From: SFTH01 sp963643985
GTDB lineage: Bacteria > Bacillota > Clostridia > Christensenellales > Aristaeellaceae
Assembly (NCBI GenBank): GCA_963643985.1
Contig: CAVINP010000026.1
Location: 1 to 22,239, forward strand
Direction: 5' to 3'
Length of the DNA: 22,239 nucleotides
Positions 7,002 to 14,012 of the stretch are shown piece by piece (the first letter of the stretch is position 1; each line of letters begins with the position of its first letter). The notes beneath the pieces are model-generated. The model was not told where the DNA came from. It searched no databases and was given only the letters and a program-made list of their open reading frames with translations. The position numbers and the translations under genes are program-made.

Positions 7002-7017
7002 AGAGTCGTGTATGTGG

Positions 7018-7980
7018 CTATTTTCTTTTTTGTTTGAGCTTTTCACGCAGGCGATCAAGTGCTTCACCGTGTTTGTTGCTTCTCATGTTCGGGAAGGCTT
7101 CCAGCAGTCGGTGCTCACCAAAGTAATGACGCATGCTGACGGCTTCAAATTTTTCTTTCAGCTCAGCCAGTTTGCGTTCATTCTCGTCGCGCACTTCATT
7201 GATACGATCGCGTGCGGCCTGAGTCTTGTTCGCAAACTCAGATCCGATGTCTTCAATACGTTCCTTGGCGTCTGCCTTCTTGGCTTCGATGTCGGCGCTG
7301 ATTTCCTCAATGCGTTCCTTGGCGTCGGCTTTTTTCTGCCCGATACCCGTGCTGATCTCATCCAGATGTTCCTTGGCGTTGATCGTCTTATCGGCAATAC
7401 CCGAGCCGATTTCGTCGGACATGCGGTGAATCTCTGCCGCGATCTCGCTCAGCTTCTCAAGGCGATCGCTGAGCTTGCGGATGCTGGCCAGCGTGGCCGT
7501 CAGATCAACAATCAGTGTCAGCACAAAGATGCTGTCCAATATGATAACCAGGGCATCCGGCAAGTGCGTGACTGCACCCTCAATCAGTGGGTGCACCCAC
7601 TCGACTATGGCCAGACAAGCCGCGCCCCAGATCAGCGAAAACAGCAGGCAGACATAGCCGCCGATGTTCAGTGGCATTTTGGAATAATCCCACCACTTCG
7701 CGTGGAACAGCTTCTCCAGCAGAAAGCCGGTGATCAGTTCGATCAGTGATGTGAGCAGGAACGAGCCGATGTAGAGCATAAGCAGATTGCCCTGCATGGG
7801 CTTGAGCATCAGCACCACGCCGACCAGCCCGAAGCCGTAGATCGGGCAGATCGGCCCGTTGAGGAAACCGCGGTTGACAAAGCGTCCGTTTTTGCAGGCG
7901 GCAAAGGCCACCTCAGTGCACCAGCCTAGGAAAGCGTAGATGAAGAACATCAGCACAACATCTAAAACAGAGTTGTCCAT
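7018..7980 (-). CDS. CmpB-type (putative ABC-transporter type IV) membrane protein with repeat coiled coil
   Basis: The 320-residue protein belongs to the PF06541 family, annotated as putative ABC-transporter permease although no transport has been shown. The N-terminal half has about five membrane helices (5-28, 45-62, 66-89, 107-129, 143-165) with the family motifs FLGWCTEV, NRGFLNGPICPIYGFG and WWDYS. The C-terminal half is a charged coiled coil. It contains four tandem 18-residue repeats at 194-265 (type DIEAKKADAKERIEDIGS), encoded by 54-bp units. No ATPase gene is nearby. AAAGGACGG precedes the ATG, and the gene begins 24 nt after pepF, as the last gene of its operon. The long cytosolic repeat is an add-on to the minimal family and resembles amphipathic helix repeats. 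Family call is good; function is unknown. Confidence 0.8.
   Translation of the reverse strand: MDNSVLDVVLMFFIYAFLGWCTEVAFAACKNGRFVNRGFLNGPICPIYGFGLVGVVLMLKPMQGNLLMLYIGSFLLTSLIELITGFLLEKLFHAKWWDYSKMPLNIGGYVCLLFSLIWGAACLAIVEWVHPLIEGAVTHLPDALVIILDSIFVLTLIVDLTATLASIRKLSDRLEKLSEIAAEIHRMSDEIGSGIADKTINAKEHLDEISTGIGQKKADAKERIEEISADIEAKKADAKERIEDIGSEFANKTQAARDRINEVRDENERKLAELKEKFEAVSMRHYFGEHRLLEAFPNMRSNKHGEALDRLREKLKQKRK
7186..7401. repeat. Four 54-bp coding repeats (18-residue amphipathic units)
   Basis: Four in-frame units of 54 bp encode residues 194-211, 212-229, 230-247 and 248-265. They share the pattern (A/N)xAKERIxEIxx. The two middle units are the most alike, for example GQKKADAKERIEEISA and EAKKADAKERIEDIGS. 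The outer two have diverged. Confidence 0.85.
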
Positions 7981-8004
7981 ATTGGTGTTCCGTCCTTTGC
8001 TTTT

Positions 8005-9771
8005 TTATTTCAGTAGTGTCTCCAGTTCTTTGAGTGTATCATCAAAGATGCCCAGCGCATCCCTGATGGGTTGAGGTGATGTCAGGTCTACGCCGGCGAT
8101 CTTCAGTTCATCAATCGGATACATGCTGCCGCCGGTGGTCAGAAAGCGCAGGTACTCCCCTGCTCCGTCGTGATTCAGAATGCGATCCGCAATGGCCACC
8201 GCGCTGCAGAAGCCCGTTGCGTACTGATAGACGTAGAATGCGCGGTAGAAGTGCGGTATTCTGGCCCACTCGCAATCCGTGTACTCCGTGCCTTCGCAGG
8301 CCGGATAATAGGTTTCGTTGAGCTCATGATAGAGCGCATTCATCGAGGCAGCCGTCAGCGGTGTCCCCTGTTCGTACATCGCGTGCGCACGCATTTCAAA
8401 CTCGGCAAACAGCGTCTGGCGAAATACCGTCGTTCTGAAGCCCTCCAGCAGGTGGTTGAGTATGTAAGATCGCCTTTGGGGATCCTGTTCGGTTTTCAGC
8501 AGATGGCGCGTCAGCAGCACTTCATTGACGGTCGAGGCCACTTCCGCAACGAATATGGCATACTCATTGTTCGCGTAGGTCTGAGCTTTGGAAGAGAACC
8601 ACGAGTGCATGGAATGTCCCAACTCATGTGCAAGCGTGAATGCGTCGTCATATTTGCCCGCGAAGTTGAGCAGCACATAGGGATGCGCGCCGTACACGCC
8701 GCAGGAGAAGGCACCGGTCGTCTTGCCCTCGTTCTCATACACATCGATCCACTTCTCATCAAATGCGCGATGCAGCAATGCCTGATATTCTTCGCCCAAC
8801 GGCTTGAGGGCATCCAATACAAGATTTTCAGCCTGCTCATACGACATTTCGCTGTCGATGTCCGCCACCAACGGCACGTAAAGATCATACAGGCTCAGCT
8901 TTTCAAGCCCCAACTTCCTGCGGCGCAATTCCAGATAACGGCTGAGCGAGGGTATGCCGTCGTGCACGCAGGCAATCAGGTTCTCATACAGCGCAGCGGG
9001 CACGTTGTTCTCAAAGAGGGCCGCATCAAGCGCGGACGGATACTTGCGTACCTTGGCCTTGTAGCAGTCCATTTTTACGCTGCCCGAATAGAGCGCGGCT
9101 ATGGTGTTGATGTACTTTTTGTAACCGCCGAAATACTTTTCAAAGGCCTCGCGGCGCTCGGAGACGTCACCCGACTCGCGGTACTTGCCGAAGAGTGCGT
9201 GCGTCAGCTTTTTGCCACCGGCAAGGTCGGGAAAACGTACATCGACGCTGTCGAACATATCAAAGGCATTGTGCGGCGTCTCTGCGGCATCGCCGAGCAT
9301 CGCCAGCAGGGTCTCCTCGCTCTGTCCGAGCGTGTGTGTACGGCTGCGGCAGATGTCCTCGATCCGATGGCGGTAGAGCAGCATGTCTTCATCCCGAAGC
9401 CACGACGACAGCATTTCTTCCTCAATGGAAAGGATTTCCGGACTCAAAAAGGCAGTCTGTGTGGAAAATTCCACGTAGAGTTGCGTGGCCATGGCGACCA
9501 TGTTCTGTGCCGTCTCGTCGCCGTTGTCGGCAGAGGAATAGAGCATGGCATAGACATATACCCGCTCGATCTTCTCTGCGGCGGCATAGAACCGGTCCAG
9601 CCCTGCCTTGAGGTCGGCCTTGCTTCTGCCGAGCGTGCCGGCCACGGCTGCAATGTCCTTTGCCAGAGCGCCGGCTTCGTCAAGCGCAGCCTTCCAGACT
9701 TCGTTGCTCTCGAATATGTCCTTCAGGTTCCAGCAAAATTCCGGGTTCATTTCGCTTCTCTTGTTTGGCAT
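8005..9771 (-). CDS. pepF: Oligoendopeptidase F (M3 metallopeptidase)
   Basis: PepF is a cytosolic zinc endopeptidase that cuts peptides of roughly 7-17 residues and recycles peptides. The 588-residue length is normal. The zinc site is HELGH at 382-386 in TLAHELGHSMHSW, with the third ligand E410 in FVAEVASTVNE. Other M3B features are GAFSCGVYGAHPYVLLNF before the site and YQYATGFCSAVAIADRIL near the C-terminus. The ATG at 9771 has AAAGGA about 12 nt upstream; a second ATG seven codons in is possible but has a poorer site. It starts 18 nt after the ACT gene in the same operon. No signal peptide is seen. Confidence 0.95.
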   Translation of the reverse strand: MPNKRSEMNPEFCWNLKDIFESNEVWKAALDEAGALAKDIAAVAGTLGRSKADLKAGLDRFYAAAEKIERVYVYAMLYSSADNGDETAQNMVAMATQLYVEFSTQTAFLSPEILSIEEEMLSSWLRDEDMLLYRHRIEDICRSRTHTLGQSEETLLAMLGDAAETPHNAFDMFDSVDVRFPDLAGGKKLTHALFGKYRESGDVSERREAFEKYFGGYKKYINTIAALYSGSVKMDCYKAKVRKYPSALDAALFENNVPAALYENLIACVHDGIPSLSRYLELRRRKLGLEKLSLYDLYVPLVADIDSEMSYEQAENLVLDALKPLGEEYQALLHRAFDEKWIDVYENEGKTTGAFSCGVYGAHPYVLLNFAGKYDDAFTLAHELGHSMHSWFSSKAQTYANNEYAIFVAEVASTVNEVLLTRHLLKTEQDPQRRSYILNHLLEGFRTTVFRQTLFAEFEMRAHAMYEQGTPLTAASMNALYHELNETYYPACEGTEYTDCEWARIPHFYRAFYVYQYATGFCSAVAIADRILNHDGAGEYLRFLTTGGSMYPIDELKIAGVDLTSPQPIRDALGIFDDTLKELETLLK

Positions 9772-9789
9772 CTTGGTATCTTTCCTTTA

Positions 9790-10227
9790 TTAATACTTGT
9801 CAATCTCTTCCTGCGTGTGCAGAGTAATGCCGTGCCTGATGAGTACTTCCTGCCCGCGGTCCATTTCCGAGAGACGCAGCACCATCAGCGCGTTGCCTTC
9901 GGGCGTGCGGCGGCAGGAATAGATATATTCGACCGACAGGCCTTCATCCTCGATGATGCCCAACAGCCCGGAAAGGGCGTTCGGCTTGTCTTCGATCTCG
10001 GCACAGATGACACTGTTGAGCCGTGCAGTGTAGCCGCTCTTCCTCAGCAGTGTCATTGCTGCATCCATGCGGTCGGAGCGCACCAGCATGCGCACAATGC
10101 CGAAAGACTGCGTATCCGCCACGGAGAGCTCGCGAATGTCGATCCGGCCGTCACCGAGCACATTCGTCAGTTCGCGCAGAGTGCCGGGCTTGTTCTCAAG
10201 GAAAACGGAAATCTGTTTAATAAACAT
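9790..10227 (-). CDS. Tandem ACT-domain protein
   Basis: The 145-residue protein consists of two ACT folds, about 1-70 (ISVFLENKPGTLRELTNVL) and 71-145 (ICAEIEDKPNALSGLLGII). ACT pairs bind amino acids or related small ligands and regulate partners. Genes of this type are often beside phenylacetate-CoA ligase and indolepyruvate ferredoxin oxidoreductase. Here the ligase gene is 16 nt upstream, but no oxidoreductase is in the window. GGGAGAG precedes the ATG. The likely role is aromatic amino-acid sensing linked to the ligase; this is inferred from context. Confidence 0.88.
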   Translation of the reverse strand: MFIKQISVFLENKPGTLRELTNVLGDGRIDIRELSVADTQSFGIVRMLVRSDRMDAAMTLLRKSGYTARLNSVICAEIEDKPNALSGLLGIIEDEGLSVEYIYSCRRTPEGNALMVLRLSEMDRGQEVLIRHGITLHTQEEIDKY

Positions 10228-10243
10228 GGCTGCAACTCTCCCT

Positions 10244-11563
10244 TCAAAGTTTTCTGCGATCCACTACGTGCCTGGCTTTGCCTTCAAAGCGCGGTATTGA
10301 CTTGGGAGCCACAAGCTTGACGCGTGTGGCGATGCCGACCACAGACTTCACCTGATCGATGATCGTGCGGCGTACCTTTTCAATTTCTGCGACCGTATCG
10401 GAGAACATGTCCTCTGTCATCTCAACCTGAATCTCCAGCGTATCCGAGGAATTCTCGCGGTCGGCGTAGAGCATGTAGTGCGGCGCAACACCGTGAATCT
10501 TCACCAGCACAGACTCGATCTGGCTTGGGAACACATTCACGCCGCGGATGATGAGCATATCGTCGGTGCGCCCCGTGATTCTGCCCATGCGCACAAAGGT
10601 TCGTCCGCAATCGCATTTGGCGTCCGTAAGCGTGCACAGATCGTGCGTGCGGTAGCGTATCATCGGCATGCCGCGCTTGGTGATGGTGGTAAACACGAGC
10701 TCGCCCTCCTGACCGTAGGGCAGCGGTTCGCCCGTGGCCGGATTGATGATCTCGGCGATGACGTGATCCTCATTGATGTGCATGCCGTTCTTGGCAAGGC
10801 ACTCATAGCCGACACCCGGCCCGCAGATCTCGGTGAGCCCGTAGATGTCGCAGGCGTCGACCTGCAACAATTCTTCGATCTTCGCACGCATGGCCTCCGA
10901 CCAAGGCTCCGCGCCGAAGCAGCCCGCCCTGAGCTTGAGATCGCGCTTGGGATCAATGCCCATCTCGCGCATCGTTTCGCCGAGGAACACGGCATACGAC
11001 GGCGTGCAGCACAATATCGTCGTTCCCATGTCACGCATCATCATGATCTGGCGCTGCGTATTGCCGCTGGACATCGGCAGCACCATTGCACCGATCCTGT
11101 CTGCGCCCTGAAATGCGCCGAAACCGCCGGTGAAGAGGCCGAAACCGTATGCCACCTGAACGATGTCGCTGCGGCCCGCGCCCGCTGCGGAAAGCGTGCG
11201 TGCCATCATCTCTGACCAGTTTTCCACATCGCCGCGCGTATAGCCCGCCACGATCGGCTTGCCGGTGGTGCCGGAAGAGCCGTGGATGCGCACGATTTCC
11301 TCGCGCGGTACGGCGAGAAGTCCGTAAGGGAATTCGTCGCGCAGATCCGTCTTCTCCGTGAAGGGCAGATAGCGCAGATCCTCCCGCGTGCGGATATCCT
11401 CGGGCTTCACGCCCGCCGCATCCATGCGTTCGCGGTACAGCGGCACATTGTCATACTCGTGCCTGACCGTCTCGCGCAGCCGCTCGCCCTGAATTGCGGT
11501 GAGCTCGTCGCGGCTGATGCATTCCATGGCGGGATTATAGATATTGTACTGTCTGTTCTGCAT
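10244..11563 (-). CDS. paaK: Phenylacetate-CoA ligase
   Basis: The enzyme activates phenylacetate, or an indole or hydroxyphenyl relative, with ATP and CoA through an acyl-adenylate. The 439-residue protein has the adenylate-forming P-loop HGSSGTTGKP (94-103), the YGLTEICGPGVGYEC motif, the GEPLPYGQEGELVFT segment, a Cys-containing CDCGRT loop, the hinge GRITGRTDDMLIIRGVNVFPSQIE and a small C-terminal domain. I chose the ATG at 11563 because AAGAGGTG lies 6 nt before it; the GTG three codons upstream is inside that site. In anaerobes the enzyme usually works with indolepyruvate oxidoreductase in arylacetate metabolism, so substrate assignment remains by homology. It begins 25 nt after rsfS. 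Confidence 0.93.
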   Translation of the reverse strand: MQNRQYNIYNPAMECISRDELTAIQGERLRETVRHEYDNVPLYRERMDAAGVKPEDIRTREDLRYLPFTEKTDLRDEFPYGLLAVPREEIVRIHGSSGTTGKPIVAGYTRGDVENWSEMMARTLSAAGAGRSDIVQVAYGFGLFTGGFGAFQGADRIGAMVLPMSSGNTQRQIMMMRDMGTTILCCTPSYAVFLGETMREMGIDPKRDLKLRAGCFGAEPWSEAMRAKIEELLQVDACDIYGLTEICGPGVGYECLAKNGMHINEDHVIAEIINPATGEPLPYGQEGELVFTTITKRGMPMIRYRTHDLCTLTDAKCDCGRTFVRMGRITGRTDDMLIIRGVNVFPSQIESVLVKIHGVAPHYMLYADRENSSDTLEIQVEMTEDMFSDTVAEIEKVRRTIIDQVKSVVGIATRVKLVAPKSIPRFEGKARHVVDRRKL

Positions 11564-11588
11564 TGTAACCACCTCTTGGAAGCTTGAA

Positions 11589-11951
11589 TTACTGCTGATC
11601 CAGCGGTATGAAGGTCAGTTGGTTGGTGCCGTCCTGCCACAGGCGCTCAATGTTGTAGAACTTGCGCTCTTCGGGATGGAAGATGTGCACGATCACGTGC
11701 GCATAGTCCAGCACGATCCAGCGGGAGGCCTGTTCGCCCTCCTTGCGGCGCGGCGTAATGTCAAGCTCCGCAAGCTTGTCTTCAAGATCCTCCGCCAGTG
11801 TCCGGACGGACTGCGTGTTCCTGCCGTTGGCGATGACGAAGTAATCGGTGATGGACGTCAGATGTGCCACCTCCAGAATCTGAATGTCATTGGCGCCCTT
11901 TTCGTCCAGAAAACGCGCCGCCTTGAGGGCCAGTTCCTTGGAATCTACCAT
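11589..11951 (-). CDS. rsfS: Ribosomal silencing factor RsfS (Iojap)
   Basis: RsfS binds uL14 on the large ribosomal subunit and blocks subunit joining when nutrients are scarce. The 120-residue length is typical. Family motifs are clear: DIQILEVAHLTSITDYFVIANGRN near residue 23, then EGEQASRWIVLDYAHVIVHIFHPEERKFYNIERLW. A perfect AGGAGG stands 9 nt before the ATG. It follows nadD-yqeK by 15 nt, the usual Firmicute order. Confidence 0.96.
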   Translation of the reverse strand: MVDSKELALKAARFLDEKGANDIQILEVAHLTSITDYFVIANGRNTQSVRTLAEDLEDKLAELDITPRRKEGEQASRWIVLDYAHVIVHIFHPEERKFYNIERLWQDGTNQLTFIPLDQQ

Positions 11952-11966
11952 GAATCAAACCTCCTT

Positions 11967-13106
11967 TTATGATTTGAGAGTCTCCAGTGTGAGCCTGTGG
12001 GGCTGAAGCCCCAGAGTACGCAGATAAGCTGCCGTCAGGGACGCGCACTTGCGCGTGGCCGCATCCAAATCGGTCTGTGCAAGCATTCTTGCTTCGTTCA
12101 TGCCCGGAAAATCCGTGCGTCCCGGTTCGATGAAATCACTGACGTAGATCAGCTTCTCCAGCGGTGTCATGTCTGCCCCGCCCAGCGTGTGACGGCGGAT
12201 TGCACAGAGTATTTCCGGATCATGCACCCCGAATTCGCTTTCGGCCAGTATGCAGCCTGCGGGCGCGTGAAGCACGTTGTCACTTGCAAGTTCATCACCG
12301 TCAACATCCAGGCCGGATGCCGTGATCAGCTTGCGCATATCTTCCACACGCATGCTCTTGGCGCAATCGTGAAGCAGTGCCGCCAGATCGGCCTTCCCCA
12401 CTTCAACGCCATAACGCGGTGCAAGCCGGCGTGCCGTGGCGGCTACGCCCAGCGTGTGCACGTAGCGCGTGGGCTTGAGGCGGCCGTCAAGCGTGCGCAG
12501 AATCTCCTCGCGGGATTGGTCGCAGAGATAAAGTCCGCGCCTGCGTATATATTCTGCCGTCCGTTCCGGCAGGAGATCGTCTGCCTTTTTCCCCTCGCGC
12601 CTGCGGTTTCGGACATCGGTCGAGGATATATCCGGGCCGCACACGCCTGTCAGCGCAAATTTCGCATCAAATTCACGCTGCATGCGCTCAATCATTTCCG
12701 CGCTTCCGGGATCATCGGCCCGCCCACAGACTGCGAATGTGCAAAGCCGGGCAACCTTTCCGATGTTGCGCCAGGTATCCAATACCCTGAGCGTATCGGC
12801 CCCGATGATATAATACCACTCAACATCCGGATATCTTTGGTGCAGCCTCTCAAGCGTATCAACCGTATATGTTACGCCGCTTCTGCCGATCTCCTCATCG
12901 GATACGAACAGATTTTCGTGGCCGAGTGCGGCCAGACGGCACATTTCAAGCCTGTCATACTTGGATGTGGCACGCTTGTGCGGCGGATCGCCGTCGGGCA
13001 AAAGCATCACTTTATCGAGCGAGAGTGCCTGCATTGTTTGGACGGATATGCCGATGTGCCCCACGTGGATCGGATCAAAGGTACCGCCCATGATGCCGAT
13101 TCGCAA
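11967..13106 (-). CDS. nadD: Fused nicotinate-nucleotide adenylyltransferase (NadD) and YqeK-type HD hydrolase
   Basis: One frame of 379 residues holds two enzymes usually encoded by adjacent genes. Residues 1 to about 196 are NadD, which makes deamido-NAD from nicotinate mononucleotide and ATP: GGTFDPIHVGH (7-17) and SSTDVR (161-166). Residues from about 200 to 372 are a YqeK HD domain, a family shown to split Ap4A symmetrically: H217, HD at 246-247, H280, H306 and YVSDFIEP with D324. The proposed start is TTG at 13106, with AGGGGG 9 nt before it and MRIGIMGGTFDP as a normal NadD beginning. An upstream in-frame ATG at 13142 has no ribosome site and adds residues foreign to the family. It is the first gene of a six-gene operon. 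Confidence 0.92.
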   Translation of the reverse strand: MRIGIMGGTFDPIHVGHIGISVQTMQALSLDKVMLLPDGDPPHKRATSKYDRLEMCRLAALGHENLFVSDEEIGRSGVTYTVDTLERLHQRYPDVEWYYIIGADTLRVLDTWRNIGKVARLCTFAVCGRADDPGSAEMIERMQREFDAKFALTGVCGPDISSTDVRNRRREGKKADDLLPERTAEYIRRRGLYLCDQSREEILRTLDGRLKPTRYVHTLGVAATARRLAPRYGVEVGKADLAALLHDCAKSMRVEDMRKLITASGLDVDGDELASDNVLHAPAGCILAESEFGVHDPEILCAIRRHTLGGADMTPLEKLIYVSDFIEPGRTDFPGMNEARMLAQTDLDAATRKCASLTAAYLRTLGLQPHRLTLETLKS

Positions 13107-13201
13107 TATAATCAACCCCCTAATATGTTTGAATGGAGCCATATCTTTTTTATTTTCGCCGAAGGAATATAAAATTCCTTCTTATTCGAAAAAAATGATG
13201 C

Positions 13202-13230
13202 ATTGCAAACGTGTAATATTCCTTTGCCAA
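13202..13230 (-). promoter_or_regulatory. Possible promoter of the nadD-yqeK operon
   Basis: On the minus strand TTGGCA (13225-13230) is separated by 17 nt from TGCAAT (13202-13207), about 95 nt before the TTG start. The leader then contains a hairpin with 8-bp arms (13161-13168 and 13174-13181, gaaggaat/attccttc). The hexamers match consensus at 5 and 4 of 6 positions. Confidence 0.35.
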
Positions 13231-13245
13231 GCGCTGCCGCAACTA

Positions 13246-13275
13246 TTGACAAAGTGCGGTATTGGGTGCTAAAGT
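13246..13275 (+). promoter_or_regulatory. Sigma-A promoter with extended -10 for the secreted protein gene
   Basis: A perfect TTGACA -35 (13246-13251) is followed after 18 nt by TAAAGT (13270-13275). A TGc directly before it makes an extended -10. Initiation near 13282 would give a leader of only about 16 nt, containing the AGGAGG ribosome site. Confidence 0.6.
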
Positions 13276-13297
13276 TAGATGCAGGAGGTATAATGCT

Positions 13298-13957
13298 ATG
13301 AAAAAACTCATTTCACTTTCGATTGTTTTGATGCTGGTCTTTGCCGTGGCCTCTGCCGAGCAGATGGCTGTGGTGATCAGCGATGACACGGGCGCGCTCG
13401 TATTCACGGATTCCGCGCTGGAGGTTACGGATGTCAATGCGGACGGCAAACTGACCGTGTATGATGCGATCTATGCAGCCCATGAACACGGCTTTGAAGG
13501 CGGTGCTGCGGCAGGTCTGGCAGCGGAGGATCAGGGCTACGGTCTGAGTCTGACGAAGCTTTGGGGCGTCGAAAACGGCGGCAGCTACGGCTATTATGTC
13601 AACGACGTATCTGCAATGAGCCTGGACGACGAGGTTGCGGAAGGTGCGTACATTCGTGCCTATGCCTATACGGATTTGCAGAACTGGTCGGACACCTATG
13701 CCTGTTTTGATGTGAACAGGGCTGAGCTTGCAAGCGGTGAAAGCCTGAAGCTGACGCTGACGAGCATCGATTGGGAAGGTAACAGCACGCCCGTTATCGG
13801 TGCAGAGATCACGGTTGACGGCGAGGCGAGCGGCATACTGACCGATGAAAACGGCTCTGCCGAAATCACGCTTGGTCAGAGCGGCAGTCACATCATCAGT
13901 GCCGTGAGCGATACGATCACCATGGTCGCCCCGGTCTGTTTTGTGAATGCAGGCTGA
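13298..13957 (+). CDS. Secreted protein with dockerin-like calcium loop and DUF4430-like domain
   Basis: This is the only plus-strand gene. The 219-residue product has a signal peptide (basic MKK, hydrophobic core, ASA then Glu-Gln at 20/21). An EF-hand-like DVNADGKLTVYD loop follows at 45-56, resembling half a dockerin. Then comes a DUF4430-like module (about 79-138, with GYGLSLTKLWG and GYYVNDVSAMSLDDEV) and an Ig-like beta domain (about 145-215, SLKLTLTSIDWEGN to VSDTITMVAP). No LPXTG or membrane anchor is visible, so it is probably released or held non-covalently. AGGAGG lies 9 nt before the ATG; a longer frame upstream would lose the signal peptide position. It is monocistronic, with its own strong promoter and terminator. 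The ligand is unknown. Confidence 0.85.
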   Translation: MKKLISLSIVLMLVFAVASAEQMAVVISDDTGALVFTDSALEVTDVNADGKLTVYDAIYAAHEHGFEGGAAAGLAAEDQGYGLSLTKLWGVENGGSYGYYVNDVSAMSLDDEVAEGAYIRAYAYTDLQNWSDTYACFDVNRAELASGESLKLTLTSIDWEGNSTPVIGAEITVDGEASGILTDENGSAEITLGQSGSHIISAVSDTITMVAPVCFVNAG

Positions 13958-13973
13958 TAGAGTCATAAAAAAC

Positions 13974-14009
13974 ACGCTCCGATTTCGATTCGACTTGAAA
14001 TCGGAGCGT
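13974..14009. terminator. Bidirectional rho-independent terminator
   Basis: A perfect 13-bp stem (13974-13986 with 13997-14009) and a 10-nt loop lie between convergent genes. On the plus strand it is followed by five T (14009-14013), and on the minus strand by a run of six T (complement of 13966-13972). It ends transcription of the secreted protein gene and of the PAS sensor gene, whose stop codon begins inside the T run. Confidence 0.9.
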
Positions 14010-14012
14010 TTT

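Larger units (their letters stand above)
6714..7017. other. dnaK upstream regulatory region
   Basis: This 304-nt AT-rich spacer contains no gene. Next to dnaK is its ribosome site. A possible promoter reads TTGATG-N18-TACACT on the minus strand (around 6776-6805), and another weak one reads TTGTTG-N17-AATTAT (around 6860-6888); neither is strong. Further up are a perfect palindrome GAAATATTTC (6867-6876), a 10-N9-10 dyad (6909-6937) and a GC-rich hairpin (6972-7001) just after the preceding operon. No consensus CIRCE element is present. Confidence 0.5.

Noticed and set aside
7226..7429. Plus-strand frame with Ser/Ala/Leu repeats, which could look like a repeat protein
   Set aside because: It is the complement of the 54-bp repeats of the CmpB-type gene; its periodicity comes from that gene.
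8170..10320. A 716-codon open frame on the plus strand across pepF, the ACT gene and the end of paaK
   Set aside because: It is antisense to three well-supported genes, has no recognisable domain or good ribosome site, and its His/Arg/Leu-rich composition is typical of complement frames in GC-rich genes.
13161..13181. Hairpin in the nadD leader considered as a riboswitch or terminator
   Set aside because: It is only an 8-bp AT-rich stem with no conserved aptamer features and no U tract in the minus direction. It is kept only as a note in the promoter entry.
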